Source: Candidatus Gullanella endobia (GTDB lineage Bacteria; Pseudomonadota; Gammaproteobacteria; Enterobacterales; Enterobacteriaceae). Taken from it: a DNA stretch of 64,000 nucleotides. The notes below the pieces were generated by a model. The model was not told the origin of the DNA, searched no databases, and saw only the letters and a program-made list of their open reading frames with translations. The stretch covers positions 682,001 to 746,000 of the forward strand of contig NZ_LN999832.1 of NCBI RefSeq assembly GCF_900048035.1, written 5' to 3'. Positions 41,990-54,431 of the stretch are shown here, piece after piece (position 1 is the first letter of the stretch; the number at the start of each line of letters is the position of its first letter). The translations under genes were made by a program, and so were the position numbers.

Positions 41990-43385
41990 TTCAAAACTGT
42001 GAGATACTCTATGTTATACAAATTTTTTATTTGTTTTTATCTATTGGGGTATTGTTTTATTTCGAGCATATTTTTTAGTTCACTACTATTTTCACTAGCT
42101 AAATTTAATAGTGTAATTTAAGCTAATATACCCAGCTTGTATTAGATTGTTATTCGCACTTGATCTGCCTCACTAGCATTAGTGATGCTATCCATACTCT
42201 TTTAAAACGACTCAATGAAGTAGATGTAATTTGTGACTTTATTGCTGTTAAAAAAGCCATTCTAAAATTACTAATCCATGAATATTATCATATGATCAGC
42301 AATTAATCCGCTTTAATTTCGAGCAAAGTTTTAATAATGTTGATAATACGATTCTCATAATAAAGTGTATTCAACTAGCATTGCTAAAAATAGGTGAACT
42401 TGTGCTATTCAATTATGCGAAAGGTTCTTTAGTACATATTCGCAAAATGATCATATCAGCATGTAATTCAGATGTGCCAGTGATTATCGATCCAAAAGGT
42501 ACTAATTTTTCTCGTTATCAAGGCGATAATGTTTCTGATTTCTCATTTGTAAGAATTGAAGGCAGCAGTCGGGTCATTTAAGGATTAAGAAATATTAGTA
42601 AACCTTAGTATGAAATTTATTGCTGATTATTAACTATCAGATTTTTTCTGATTACCCGTTCTGAACAAAGAATAATTTTTCAATTCGATAAGAGTCCGGT
42701 ACGTTTACCAGAAAAAGTAAAGGAAATATACAATGTCACTGTTGATAGCAACACAGTTGTTGGTGTGCTAGCTACTATATTATTAATAGATAAAAGTTTA
42801 TAATAAGCTTATTTTTTGCCAATACTATTACCAGTATAGTTTTTGGAAAATTAGGCATATCTAGTGTTAATTCTATAAAACTAGAGAATACTATTAATGA
42901 CATTTCCAAAATAGGTTTTGGTATTATGACAGAAAGCAAATTTAAGCAGGATATAGCTCTAATATATCAGTACAGCGAAAAGATAGTTATGACTAATGGT
43001 ATTTTGATATTCTCCATGCAGGTCATATCAGCTATCTTTCTCATGCTACAAAGTTTATGAATTAACTGATTTTAGTAACCAGCAATGAGTCTACGAAGCT
43101 TTTAAAGAAGGGAAGACACCTAGTGAATTTCTTAATGTAGTGCATGATAGTGCTAATAGTACTGAAAGCAATAGATTGGATTGTGCCTTTTACAAGGTTA
43201 TGCCACCGACTTATTGCCGATGTGCTTCCAAATGTGCTTCTCAAAAGTGGAGATTATCAACCAAATCAGATCGCTGGAAATAAAGAAGCTTAGGATAACA
43301 GTGAAATATATTAGTGATAAATTTTGAAGATAATTATTCTACTATCAATATTATTAATACTATCAAGTTCAGCGAACCAGTTTAA
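41990..43385 (+). pseudogene. hldE: hldE fossil (heptose kinase / adenylyltransferase)
   Basis: HldE makes ADP-heptose for the LPS inner core. The plus strand aligns in order over the whole E. coli protein. NIPSLY corresponds to NIASLG; ICLTSISDAIHTL to VGLTGIDDAARAL (about 42157). The 66-codon open stretch 42381-42581 carries LVLFNYAKGSLVHIRKMI and VPVIIDPKGTNFSRYQG, for LVLSDYAKGALASVQQMI and VPVLIDPKGTDFERYRG. Near 42720 VKEIYNVT matches AQEVYDVT; near 42910 IGFGIMTESKFK-type sequence matches TGFGVMTEEELK. The adenylyltransferase part shows ILHAGHISYLSHATK, and KSGDYQPNQIAGNKEA (for KGGDYKPEEIAGSKEV). NFEDNYSTINIINTIK ends at TAA 43383-43385. Multiple stops and frameshifts. Confidence 0.88.
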
Positions 43386-46300
43386 ATTTAGACTAATAGG
43401 AAAAGGCTGTATTGGGTAGTATTTAAACATACATAGAAAAAAATAGTTATATTTAATCCCTATCAGTATTAAAAAATAGTAGAATAACCTCTATTTTAAG
43501 AGGTATCTTAAACTAATTTATCGTGTATAACACTAGAATTTAATACAGTTCAATCTAAAGAAAAAATACTTATAGTATAATATATGCTATTAATGTCTGT
43601 GATATTTTTATCAAATCATTTTTCTAAAATACCTCCTATAGGTTTAGGAAACTAGGAAGTCTCTTTTGCTTTGTGTAAACTACTTAAATTTTTTGGATAA
43701 AAATAGTTAGTTATCTCACTATCTATAATAAATTAAGTATAATTTCTTTTACCTTGAATTAGAAGACGCTTAATAAATTATATAGTTATGCTTATTTTAA
43801 CTTTGATTTAATCCTATAGCCTATTATTTAATAGAATGAAATTATCTATCTAAGATAAATGTAGTTTAAGTACTGCACAGGAAACTAGCGAATGCTTAGG
43901 TTTGTATTTCGATTTGAAGTTATGAAATCCAATATCATCTAAAATTTATGCTAAATTTTATCTATTTGAGAACAATTTTAAATCTGTTCTGCTTTTTAGT
44001 ATTATATAATAATTATTGAATTTTATTTGCTATAAACTAGATCATTTTTTAATTAGATTCATTTTTTATAATATTTCGAAAATTAGATAAAAGTTTTATA
44101 AATAATCTCTGAATTCTATTGCTATACGATAAAATCGCAAAATAAAGTTGATATCATATTTTGATAATATCTATTTTTGAATAGATATCCTTAAAATTTT
44201 TAGCAGATATCTCTTACAATAAGATAAATTATTAATAGTAAATAATTTATCTAATAAAAATATAATGAATAGTAAATACTGCTGATGACACGTGATAAAA
44301 ACAATTTTTCACTATTGAAAAATTTAAATAATCATTATAGAGAATAATGTTGATTATTGCTTAATAATAAATCTATCTATCATTAGAAAATGATATTAAA
44401 ATTACTAATTTCAATATATTCCTGAATATATTTTTTCTATCCATATAAATAAGATCATAATAGCAAATACATCAAGATTAAAGTGGTATAACATATTAGT
44501 GTTGAGTATTAAAAATCTGATAATTTATTGTCTTATTTTGATAAGTAATTATAGTATTATCTTTTAAATTCAGCATAGATAATTATTAATGTTTATAACT
44601 GATCTGAATATTTCTGATCAAATATAGTTTTTACTTCGTTTATAGAAGTATAAGAAGAATTATTCTATCGCTATAATGATATATATATTACTATAATAGA
44701 GTATTATATATTTTTATTTAATATAAAATTTGTTTTTTAGAGAATGTATTTTTTATTTAGATAATGTACTTTTTATAAAGTAAGCTAATATTAATTCTAT
44801 TATCTACTAATATTAAACTAGATTAAAAGTATCGAAATATACATTCGAGTAAACATATTTATAATAATAGTTTTCTATTCTGCTTATTGTATACAAAAAT
44901 ATAAAAGATACAAACTAATAATAACGTTATTAACTGTTGTTATAAAAAACAATAAAGAATGTTGTTATTATCTGAAAATACATAATGGATGTAATCAGTA
45001 ATTTTATTATAATATCTAGATTTATATAGAACAAATTATTAAGTAGTTCTATTTAAAATAAATAGAATGAAGAATACAATACATAAAATTAAAACTGTAT
45101 TTTTTAATTTTATTTTAATAAATTTAGTAATTAGTTAGTAATAATTTATTTTATTATCTTTTATTTAGCTAAATATTATATTAATTACAGTAATATTACT
45201 ACGAAGAATATTTTATGATACTTTTATAATTATCGATTTTTTAACATTAGGATAATATTCAATACTATGATTAAATGTCATCTGTCATTTATTATGATAA
45301 ATAACTAATTTATCAATATAAGCATGACTTATAAAATATATCGATGATTATACCGAAACTTTTTTCTATGAAATACTATTAATATTTAAAATTTTATATT
45401 TAGACTATTTAACAGAGATAGTCTAAAGAGAGTGTCTAGAAAGTTATTCAGTATTAACAATATAATTATTTTATCAAGAAATATTAATTTAAAAAATTTA
45501 TTAATAAAAAATCTATATAGGCGTTTACAATAATAAACTTTTCATTATCTTGGATAATTACTTTTGTTATAATTTAAAAAAAATGAAAATTGATCATATT
45601 TCATTATATGAATATTTAGTTAAATATACTAGAATGTTTGTTCTAAATAAAAGTATTACTAAGCAAAAAATTCAAAAAAACTAATATCACATGAAACAGA
45701 AAAATAAGCGAAGATATCTATTTCAATATATTAATCTGCGGATAAGTATTATTTAATTATGGAATAGACTAATTTATCTTATTTTTCTTTCTTATCTTAC
45801 AACAACTGATATTGCAAGATAAGTATTAATAAAAAAGTAAGATAAATTAATGATAAATATCATATATATGATTTGCTTAAAGTGATATAATTTAAAAAAT
45901 TAATTTTCGATTAGATTCAATATTTTATATTGATTAATAAAAATTAGCTAAACTGCTATGTCAGAATTTAGACTAAATTTCAATGCGAAATATAAATAGG
46001 TATATACTATCGACAATATTTTTAATAAATATTATTTTCTATTATATGGTCAGGATAATTACACTAAAAATTTCTGGAGTATATTAAAATATTAATATTT
46101 CTAAAAATGAAGAAAATTCTAATTTGTAGAATGATTCTTCAAAATCTATTGAACTAGATGTAGTTCAATATGCATGTGTACATAATAAATCAAATGTGCG
46201 TAAAAATACCAATGCTTAAAGATATTCGGAATGAATCGGATATTTATAATCCGATTTATCTGGTTATAATTCTTTGCTTTAATCGTGTTAAATAAAATAG

Positions 46301-47374
46301 ATAACAAAATATTTATTTAATACTTTAATTTAAAACATAACTACTACGTTAGTATAAATATAATTATGCTAGATAATTGATTTTCAGTGAAATTTTAAAA
46401 AAATCTTATCAGAGTAGCTTATTTATTACTATGATACTGTTTGCTATCATTTTAAATTTTCGACTATAAAAAGGTTTTTCGTCAGCTTCGTATCTTCACT
46501 GATCTGTTGTTATATTATTTTAACCTGAATAAAGTAATTGAGATTATTTTTAATTTTATCCTTAAGCTAGAATTTTTCTGTATTATTCTATAGTAGAAGA
46601 AATAAATGATACGATAAGCAGGATAAGTTTTAGAAAAAATAAAATAGACAATCCTCTCCTCATGACACAAACTAAGTAATCTTATAAAAAGAAATCGAAG
46701 TAAATGCTACTATTTATAGTGATGCTCGCTGTTTACTTCTAGAACGAAAAAAATCGAGAATAACAAACAAAGATAAGAGATAAAATAAATTATCAATATG
46801 ATGAAAACTATTTTTTATTAGTATGCTGAAATAATAATCAGTTTTTGTTATTCATCAATTCTATTAGACATAGCTACATATTAGAATTAACCAATCTTCT
46901 TTCGATATATGCTTATAATATATTGTTGATTCATAAGTTGATATTACTAATAGATATAGCAGTTAAGGAAATACTCATCAGCAAAATTACCAATTACTTC
47001 AGATTTCGATTATGAATTTATATGTAATTTTTAGTAATTTTGTATTATACAATTATACTAGAAAAGTAGTATTTACCTTGTCAAATATGTTGTATGTTAT
47101 ACCATTATTATTAAGTATCTTAATATTTCCAATTAATAATTTATTACGATTATTAAAAGGTAAAAGTAATAAAATTATCTCTATTTATTTATTAAAATGC
47201 AAAAAAAAGAAAAAATCCTCTTACTAAGTTATATCTTCTATTAACACTATGCTATTTTTATAGCTAAAATGTAATGATGTTTTTTGTTTTTAACTACTAT
47301 TCGAATAAAAGATAACTATATATTTTGTTAAAAATTAACTATATTGATAGACGACTAAAGACTAAGAGGTCGCT
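43386..47374. other. 4-kb AT-rich desert before plsC
   Basis: E. coli has parC directly upstream of plsC; I could not identify it here. A 71-codon open stretch (47012-47227) is hydrophobic then lysine-rich and matches nothing I know. A small hairpin (AATCGGAT/ATCCGATT) is near 46234-46256. Confidence 0.45.
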
Positions 47375-48109
47375 ATGCTTGCTATTATTCGTGCTATCTT
47401 TGTAATAATTGCGTCAATATTGATCTGTATTTTTGGATTAATTTACTGTTCTTTTAGTCCACGTAATCCTCGTCATGTTGCTACTTTTGGTCGCTGGTTT
47501 GGTCGTATGTCGACTATATTTGGTATCCATGTGGAAGTCCGCTATTCTAAAAATGTGATTTTGCCAAAAAATTGTATTTATATCGCTAATCATCAGAACA
47601 ATTACGACATGGTTACTGCTACTAATGTAGTTCCACCATATACTGTTACGGTAGGAAAAAAAAGTCTACTATGGATACCGTTGTTTGGACAACTGTACTG
47701 GCTTACAGGCAATCTTTTTATTGATCGAAATAACAACGCTAGTGCTTATAACACTCTTACTGAGATCGTAAAAAGTATTCAAAACAGGAATATTTCCATC
47801 TGGATGTTTCCAGAAGGAACTCGTAGCTACGGCCGTGGTTTACTCCCATTTAAAACTGGAGCATTTTATACTGCTATTACTGCTGGTGTTCCTATTGTAC
47901 CGATTTGCATTTCTAATACTTCGAATAAAATCAAACTAAATCGTTGGTCAAATGGTTTAGTTATTATTGAGTTTTTGCCTCCAATAGAGACATCAGGTTA
48001 TAGTTTTGAACAAGTTCGTACATTAAGTAAATACTGTCATATGGTAATGAAAAATAAGATCAATGAACTTAATTCGGAAGTATCTCGACGAGAATCTTTT
48101 AAGCTTTAA
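47375..48109 (+). CDS. plsC: PlsC, 1-acyl-sn-glycerol-3-phosphate acyltransferase
   Basis: Second acylation step of phospholipid synthesis, making phosphatidic acid at the inner membrane. It has 244 residues against 245 in E. coli. A membrane segment lies at residues 3-25. The acyltransferase motif HX4D is NHQNNYD (H73, D78), the second block LFIDRNN lies near 114, and FPEGTRS (145-151) binds glycerol phosphate. GAGG before the ATG is the ribosome binding site. Its former operon mate parC is not visible. The enzyme supplying its substrate, PlsY, is a fossil here, so PlsB or import must provide lysophosphatidic acid. Confidence 0.96.
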   Translation: MLAIIRAIFVIIASILICIFGLIYCSFSPRNPRHVATFGRWFGRMSTIFGIHVEVRYSKNVILPKNCIYIANHQNNYDMVTATNVVPPYTVTVGKKSLLWIPLFGQLYWLTGNLFIDRNNNASAYNTLTEIVKSIQNRNISIWMFPEGTRSYGRGLLPFKTGAFYTAITAGVPIVPICISNTSNKIKLNRWSNGLVIIEFLPPIETSGYSFEQVRTLSKYCHMVMKNKINELNSEVSRRESFKL

Positions 48110-49376
48110 AAACATTATATAAAATTTCAATTATATCTATCGAATTCTATTTCATAGTAGAGCTGTATTAAGTATCTCTCTTATAAAGATCTGTTGGAGA
48201 CATAACAGTAATGCTATAGCTTTTTTAAACACATATAGTTTATAAAATTTTTACTTATTAGATAAATAAATAATTTTTAGATCTTAATCTTAACTAGATT
48301 TTATTAAAACATTAAAGAACAAATATAATATCTAATCAATATCAGTCTATTAAGATAATAGAATTATATTAATAATATTCATAAAAGCTATTTATTTTAA
48401 GTTTCTAATATATCTTTTTTTTAAAAATATAATTTTTACGTTGTTTAACTTAAAATTTTCTATATTTAATAGTCAATGATTAATAATCGATAAAACTAAT
48501 ATTTATTAAAATAATTAATATATATTGTAAATATATTAGATAGATCGATTTTATAATTCGAAAAATTGTTAAGATATTTTTATAGAGCTTAGAAATAACC
48601 GATGCACTTGGTTTATGTGACGAAATGATAAATCATATTATGAGTTATTTATTAATCAGTAGTAATAATATTACCTCAAATTACATAAAAAATAAGAGTA
48701 GACTTTATTATTATGTATTTTAAATACAAGCATAATTTGATATCAGTTATATATTTTAGGAAAGAAAAATTTTACAGCTATATGAAAATAGAATTTAAAT
48801 CGCTATATATAACATATAAAATATACTAAAATATAAAATAATCAATGAATTATTTTATAACTGTTTATTTATATCAAGCAGTAAACGTGCATAATAACCT
48901 TGTCATTTTATAATAAGTATTAAAGTTCTCCTTATTGAGAATGATACTTAAATAAGAAATTTAATTCTCAATTCATTTATTAGTAATAATATAGAAATTT
49001 AATTATATTTTATAATGTATTTAATTTTTAATATATAAAACATTTATTTCTTATTTAAAGTAAACGTAAAAATAATCTTGATCTAGTTTACTAGCTAACT
49101 GAACACATAAAAACGTGCTAATCCAAGACTATTTTCGAACTAAAATATAAATATCATAGACAGCATAATACTAAATTTTTAGTTTTTATAGAAAATAATC
49201 TTGCTCTTTTCTTTAATTTTTAGAAAAAAGAGATAGTTTTTAGGTTTGCTACGTAAAACATATCAGCGATTTATTTTATGCTTGAATTGACATTAAGACT
49301 TAGAGTTAAATGGAAGTAAAGTAACTAAAATAATATTTATGACTATAGGTTATAAATGCTATTAAAATAAAAAACA
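48110..49376. other. AT-rich desert between plsC and pgl
   Basis: Nothing recognised. The E. coli neighbour ftsP (sufI) is not found. An ancestral rearrangement junction is here or nearby, because plsC and pgl are far apart in E. coli. Confidence 0.5.
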
Positions 49377-50369
49377 TTAACAGGCTAGGATAGATACCCA
49401 AACTGGCCCTCTTCCTACTTTGTAACGTCCTATTGGTTTTAATGCGCCAGATCGTGCATTAATAACATAAACTGTGATATGGTGAGACTTTTGACCGGCA
49501 ACTATTAGAAACTTTCCATAGAAATCAATATTAAAACTACGTGGTTGAGTTTCAGTTTCTTGATATCCTAAAAAACGAAGAACTCTGCCATTTTCAGATA
49601 CCGCGAACCAACTTATTATACTGGCAATTCGATCACAACAATAGAGTAAACGGTTGTCGGGTGTAATATGGATATCTGCTGCCCAACGGATATTGCTGAA
49701 ACTAGTTGGTACCATATCTAATGTTTCTAGTATGAACTTACCAAAACCTGCTGAATCTATAGCAATTACATTGACTGTACCACTAAACTCGTTTATTACA
49801 TAAGCATAATTTCCGCTGTAATGGAATACCATATGTCGCGGTCCAGCACCGTCTACATCTAATGCTTCTGGTTTTCTTAAAGTTAAATAACCGGATTCGC
49901 TAATGTTATAAAATCGTATGCGGTTTTCTTTTAAGCAAGGTACCCAAAGTACTTGATTTGTTGTGTCAATATTAGCTGAGTGACAATAGGTTAAATTTTC
50001 TAGTATCTGTATTGGTTCTCCAATGATGCCTTTTTTATCTATTGGGCTGACAGCTAAACAAGCACCATTATAAGAAACGCTGTAAAGCGTTTCACTTTTT
50101 GAATTAATACTCAGTTGTGTCGGACTACCTGGTAAAGAGCTAATACCAGCTTTAATTAACAATCCTTGTTGATTAATTTTATAACTGATTACACTAAAAG
50201 ATGGCCTGATACCAATATAGAGATACATTTTTCTTAGGTTAATAACCATCGGATTCCCTTGTCCTGGAGTATCTACTATCTGTAACAATGTTAGTACACC
50301 TTGATTGTCTATTTTCCAGACATGTATCTGCTGACTCTCTGAACTTGCAATATAGATGATTTGCTTCAC
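49377..50369 (-). CDS. pgl: Pgl, 6-phosphogluconolactonase
   Basis: Hydrolyses 6-phosphogluconolactone in the oxidative pentose phosphate pathway, supplying NADPH and pentoses. It is of the seven-bladed beta-propeller type (E. coli YbhE), not the SOL/DevB type. It has 330 residues against 331. Conserved blocks: MKQIIYIASSESQQIHVW, LPGSPTQLS, CHSANI, DGAGPRHMVFH, RWAADIHITPDNRLLYCCDR, ETQPRSFNID and AGQKSHHITVY. It stands alone, with deserts on both sides; gal and mod genes lying between pgl and gpmA in E. coli are gone. Confidence 0.96.
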   Translation of the reverse strand: MKQIIYIASSESQQIHVWKIDNQGVLTLLQIVDTPGQGNPMVINLRKMYLYIGIRPSFSVISYKINQQGLLIKAGISSLPGSPTQLSINSKSETLYSVSYNGACLAVSPIDKKGIIGEPIQILENLTYCHSANIDTTNQVLWVPCLKENRIRFYNISESGYLTLRKPEALDVDGAGPRHMVFHYSGNYAYVINEFSGTVNVIAIDSAGFGKFILETLDMVPTSFSNIRWAADIHITPDNRLLYCCDRIASIISWFAVSENGRVLRFLGYQETETQPRSFNIDFYGKFLIVAGQKSHHITVYVINARSGALKPIGRYKVGRGPVWVSILAC

Positions 50370-52234
50370 AAATTCCCTTATATTAATTAATATTGTATTG
50401 AAGAATGATAGAGATATTATCTAATAAATAATCGATAGATTATTTATTAATTGTTCTAGATCTGAACAATATTATCACTAATTTACTAAAATATATGCTA
50501 TTATATAGCTTATTTTTGAAGATGTTATAAAAATTATTGTTCATTAATTCTGCCAGATACTAAAATCTATATTGGAAATATTCTGTAAAAATATAATATC
50601 TATTATGACTTATTTCAATAAATATGAATTTTTTAACTAATATAAAACTAAAATACTCGCTATACTAAAATTTTAAAACTAATTAATTATTAATAATAAT
50701 ATATCATATCAATCATATCAATACTCTTAATTCGAAAATAATTTACTATTTGTACAGATTAAATATTTTCGACTTTATAATAAAAAAACGATATAAATGC
50801 TAGATAGTTTCAGATACTATTTATCTAAAACCATTTTCGATAAAAATCTTTTATTAATCATTAAAATAAAATTAAAAGAAAATCTTATGTAGCTATCCTT
50901 ATTATTAATGCTATATAAAATTAAAAATAATATCAATCAATAGTATTGCATGATATTTATCTGCATTAATCATTTTTCTATAAATTGAACTGATACTATT
51001 GTTATATAGTAATCTAATTAGATAACTTATTTATAGTAATTTTACGTTTTTATTTAAAAAATCGCACGAAAGATATATAATTTATTTTTTTAACCAAAAA
51101 TCGTTTATTAATTTCAGCTTAATATAATAAAGGATATATTAGTTTCAATAAAATAACTTAGATCTTCTTTAAGATTAATTATTTTCTCGTGAAAAAGTAG
51201 AAAATACGTTATATAATACTTTAAGTTACATTAAATGTAGCAATTAAACGGTTAAGTACTTATGTCTTAATTAGAAGATAGTAATTGTTTAATATACTGA
51301 TAATAGATGTAGTGAAAATATATCTATCTTATCTTAGATAAAGCGCTTATATTTTAAGCTGAGTTATCTAGTTTTTGGATTATATTAAACATCGATTTAA
51401 CTACTACTAGTAATAAAAACAGTAATTAATATCTGGCATAAGTAGAATAAAAGATATATATTAATGAAATAGTAAATTAAATACGGATACTATCTTTAAT
51501 AATAAAGTTAAAGATATAATATTATTATAGATAATTATGTTGTTTTAACATTAATAAATAATTTTTAAAATAGAATATAATATCTACTATTATCTAGTAG
51601 TAACTTATCATTAATCCGCTATTTTCTTAAAAATCTTATCACTACTAAAATATCTTGTTTATTACTTGCCGATTTTTATAATGAAGCTAGCATCGATATT
51701 AAATCGATGCTAAAAAATTCACTAATCGTTGAAATGACTTGTTGTAGTAATTTTTTATTAACACTATTTTTCTTACTCTATAAATTAAAATATTGCATGC
51801 AAATGTTATTTTCTACTGCTATACTGTTAGACGGATATGAAAATTTATAATAACTATATCAAGTATATCTAATAGCGATTAATGCATAGTACTGAAAAAA
51901 ATAAATTTATAAACAGTAGTTTATATTTATAAATTTATTAAAGGAAAGTTTTATTAAAAAAGATAAAGATATAATAAAACTTCGAATATTAAAGAACTAT
52001 AGCAGGCTAATTATAAAAAATATTTTTCTATTGAATGCTTATAACTATTTAAATTGAGTTAAATCAAACTAATTAATTCAATTATTAAATGATTACAATT
52101 TAAAAAATTATTACTGATTTAAAGTATTTTAAATAATTTATATCAAATTCATTCCCATAGCTTATTATTAATATTTTTTGTTTGGTATAAAAATACTATA
52201 ACAATATAAAATTTTATAAAACTCTTAAGATTTT
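50370..52234. other. AT-rich desert between pgl and gpmA
   Basis: In E. coli the galETKM and mod genes lie between these two genes. I recognise no remains of them. Confidence 0.5.
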
Positions 52235-52247
52235 GAGGAATTACATA

Positions 52248-53015
52248 GTGGATGTAACTAAACTAGTTGTTATGCGTCATGGTGAAAGTCAATGGAACAA
52301 TGAAAATCGTTTTACTGGCTGGACTGATGTGGACCTTTCTGACAAGGGTCGCACCGAAGCAAAAAAAGCAGGTAAAATTCTAAAAGAAAAAGGCTATACT
52401 TTTGATTTTGCCTATACCTCAGTACTGAAACGAGCTATTTATACTCTTTGGAATGTCCTAGAAGAACTAGATCAAGCCTGGTTGCCGGTAGAAAAATCCT
52501 GGCGTTTAAATGAACGTCATTACGGTAAACTTCAAGGGCTTAATAAAACCGAAACCGCAAAAAAATACGGTGATGCACAAGTAAAACAATGGCGTCGTGG
52601 TTTCGTAAATACACCGCCAGAACTTACTCGTGAAGATAAACGCTTTCCAGGACATGATCCACGGTACGCTAATCTAAATGAAGCCGAGCTACCGAAAACC
52701 GAAAGCTTAGCATTAACTGCTGAACGTGTAATTTTCTACTGGAACAAAACCATTCTTCCTCGTATGAAGAATGGTGAGCGAATTATTGTTATTGCCCACG
52801 GTAATTCTATTCGCGCTATGTTAAAATTCCTGGACAACCTAAACGAAGAAGAAATTTTAGAACTGAATATTCCGACAGGAATGCCGTTAGTATATGAATT
52901 TGATAGTAATATAAAACCAATTAAACATTACTATCTCGGCGAGGTTGATGAGATCGCTTACAAAATTTCCGAAGTCGAAAATCAAGGTAAAGCAAATAAC
53001 AAATTTGTTTCATGA
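52248..53015 (+). CDS. gpmA: GpmA, 2,3-bisphosphoglycerate-dependent phosphoglycerate mutase
   Basis: Interconverts 3- and 2-phosphoglycerate in glycolysis. The start is the GTG at 52248: GAGG (52235-52238) lies 9 bases upstream, and the product then begins like E. coli GpmA, with the phosphorylated histidine at H11 in MRHGESQW. An in-frame TTG at 52233 would put the ribosome binding site inside the gene. It has 255 residues against 250, with a short extra tail (NNKFVS). Other motifs: [40 protein letters not shown] and [12 protein letters not shown]. It is well conserved and less AT-rich than its surroundings. Confidence 0.97.
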   Translation: MDVTKLVVMRHGESQWNNENRFTGWTDVDLSDKGRTEAKKAGKILKEKGYTFDFAYTSVLKRAIYTLWNVLEELDQAWLPVEKSWRLNERHYGKLQGLNKTETAKKYGDAQVKQWRRGFVNTPPELTREDKRFPGHDPRYANLNEAELPKTESLALTAERVIFYWNKTILPRMKNGERIIVIAHGNSIRAMLKFLDNLNEEEILELNIPTGMPLVYEFDSNIKPIKHYYLGEVDEIAYKISEVENQGKANNKFVS

Positions 53016-53650
53016 AAGCTTAAATAATAATGCCATACTGTTATATGTCATAGTAAATAGATAACTAATAAAATAGCGACTAATTAATAGGTTATATTTT
53101 ATTCACTTAGCCTCTTTTAAGATTTTAGATTAAAAAATACCTGATATTTTTATTTTTTCTGTTGAAATAGTAGTGTTTTCGTTGAGAGATACTTGTATTG
53201 ATAGTAAAATAGCTTTTATTGATAGATCATTTCTAATTAAAAAACATAGCGTGTTAACATGTATGTTACTATCTTCTTAGTTAAATTATGGTAATCTTTT
53301 ATTAGTCAAATTTTAATTTATTTCGATTAGATTTTTACTCAGGCATTGTTAACCGTATAGTGAATATTTGATAATAAATATTTTAAATATTTGAAATATT
53401 AGATTTTTATCAAAACGTAACTCTATGGCTATATTAATCATCTGATTTAATATACACGTTAACGATAAAGTGTACCTACATGTTAGTAAAAAGCTACACT
53501 ATTAGTGAAATAGATTAAGCTAATAATAGGAAGAGCTTAGGAAAAGCTATATATTTTTTCGTACAATTATAATATAGTTCATTAAGATAGTTTGTTGATG
53601 TGGTATAAAATATTTCGCCCGTGTGCCGTTTGTATTATTTTGCTAACTTA
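53016..53650. other. AT-rich gap between gpmA and ybhL
   Basis: No gene or fossil recognised. It must contain the ybhL promoter; TATAAA near 53604 is a possible -10 box. Confidence 0.45.
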
Positions 53651-53662
53651 AAGGTGATAGTC

Positions 53663-54376
53663 ATGGATCGTTTCCCTTACTCACAAAATTCTATTATAGA
53701 ACGTACTAATAGTACTATTCAGCCATTTATGATACAGGTCTATGGTTGGATGACTTGTGGGTTATTACTAACTGCCTTCGTATCCTGGTACGCTGTCCGA
53801 ACGTTAGTATTGCTGCAATTTATTCTTTCTAGTCAATTAATATTTTTTAGTTTAATTATTACTCAAGTGGCGCTGGTGTTTTTTATCTCAAATATGATTA
53901 ACCAAATTAATGGTATAATGGCGACATCATTTTTTATGCTTTATTCAGCATTAACTGGATTAACACTTGCGAGTATCTTTATTGTCTATACTGCATCTTC
54001 TATCGCTAGTACGTTTTTTGTAACCTCTGGTATGTTCGGCGCTATGACACTCTATGGTTATGCTGTTAAACGAGATTTAAGCAGTTTTAGCAATCTTTTA
54101 TTTATGGCGCTTATTGGTATTATATTAGCATCAATTGTAAATACTTACTTGCAAAATACTAATTTGATGTGGATAGTAACCTATATTAGTGTATTGGTAT
54201 TTACTGGTTTGACCGCTTATGATACCAATAAATTAAAAAAAATGAGCGATCAATTATTGTTACTGGAAAATAAGGATCAGTTTAGAAAATATTCTATTGT
54301 TGGTGCATTAAGCTTGTATTTAGACTTTATTAATCTATTTTTAATTTTTCTTCGCATTTTTGGAAAACGACGTTAA
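53663..54376 (+). CDS. ybhL: YbhL, BAX inhibitor-1 family membrane protein
   Basis: Inner-membrane protein of the BI-1/TMBIM family, related to YccA, which modulates FtsH; its exact role in bacteria is unsettled. The ATG at 53663 is preceded by AAGGTG six bases upstream and gives MDRFPYSQNS, as in E. coli (237 residues against 234); an upstream GTG at 53621 would add 14 residues without support. Seven hydrophobic helices are seen. Family blocks: VYGWMTCGLLLTAF, LYSALTGLTLASIFIVYT, SGMFGAMTLYGYAVKRDLS, GLTAYDTNKLKKM and the conserved end ALSLYLDFINLFLIFLRIFG. Confidence 0.95.
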   Translation: MDRFPYSQNSIIERTNSTIQPFMIQVYGWMTCGLLLTAFVSWYAVRTLVLLQFILSSQLIFFSLIITQVALVFFISNMINQINGIMATSFFMLYSALTGLTLASIFIVYTASSIASTFFVTSGMFGAMTLYGYAVKRDLSSFSNLLFMALIGIILASIVNTYLQNTNLMWIVTYISVLVFTGLTAYDTNKLKKMSDQLLLLENKDQFRKYSIVGALSLYLDFINLFLIFLRIFGKRR

Positions 54377-54387
54377 GATAGAATTGA

Positions 54388-54431
54388 TGATACGTTAGGC
54401 ATTTTTTCCTTTATTATTACCTAACGTATCA
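54388..54431 (+). terminator. terminator of ybhL
   Basis: Perfect 12-bp arms TGATACGTTAGG (54388-54399) and CCTAACGTATCA (54420-54431) with a 20-nt T-rich loop, starting 11 bp after the ybhL stop. No long T-run follows, so it may act as a 3' stability hairpin instead. Confidence 0.55.

Noticed and set aside
42381-42581. 66-codon open frame
   Set aside because: It matches the kinase domain of HldE and is part of the hldE fossil.
47012-47227. 71-codon hydrophobic open frame before plsC
   Set aside because: No recognisable family, lysine run from poly-A DNA at the end, weak start context; probably chance. A degraded membrane-protein gene cannot be excluded.
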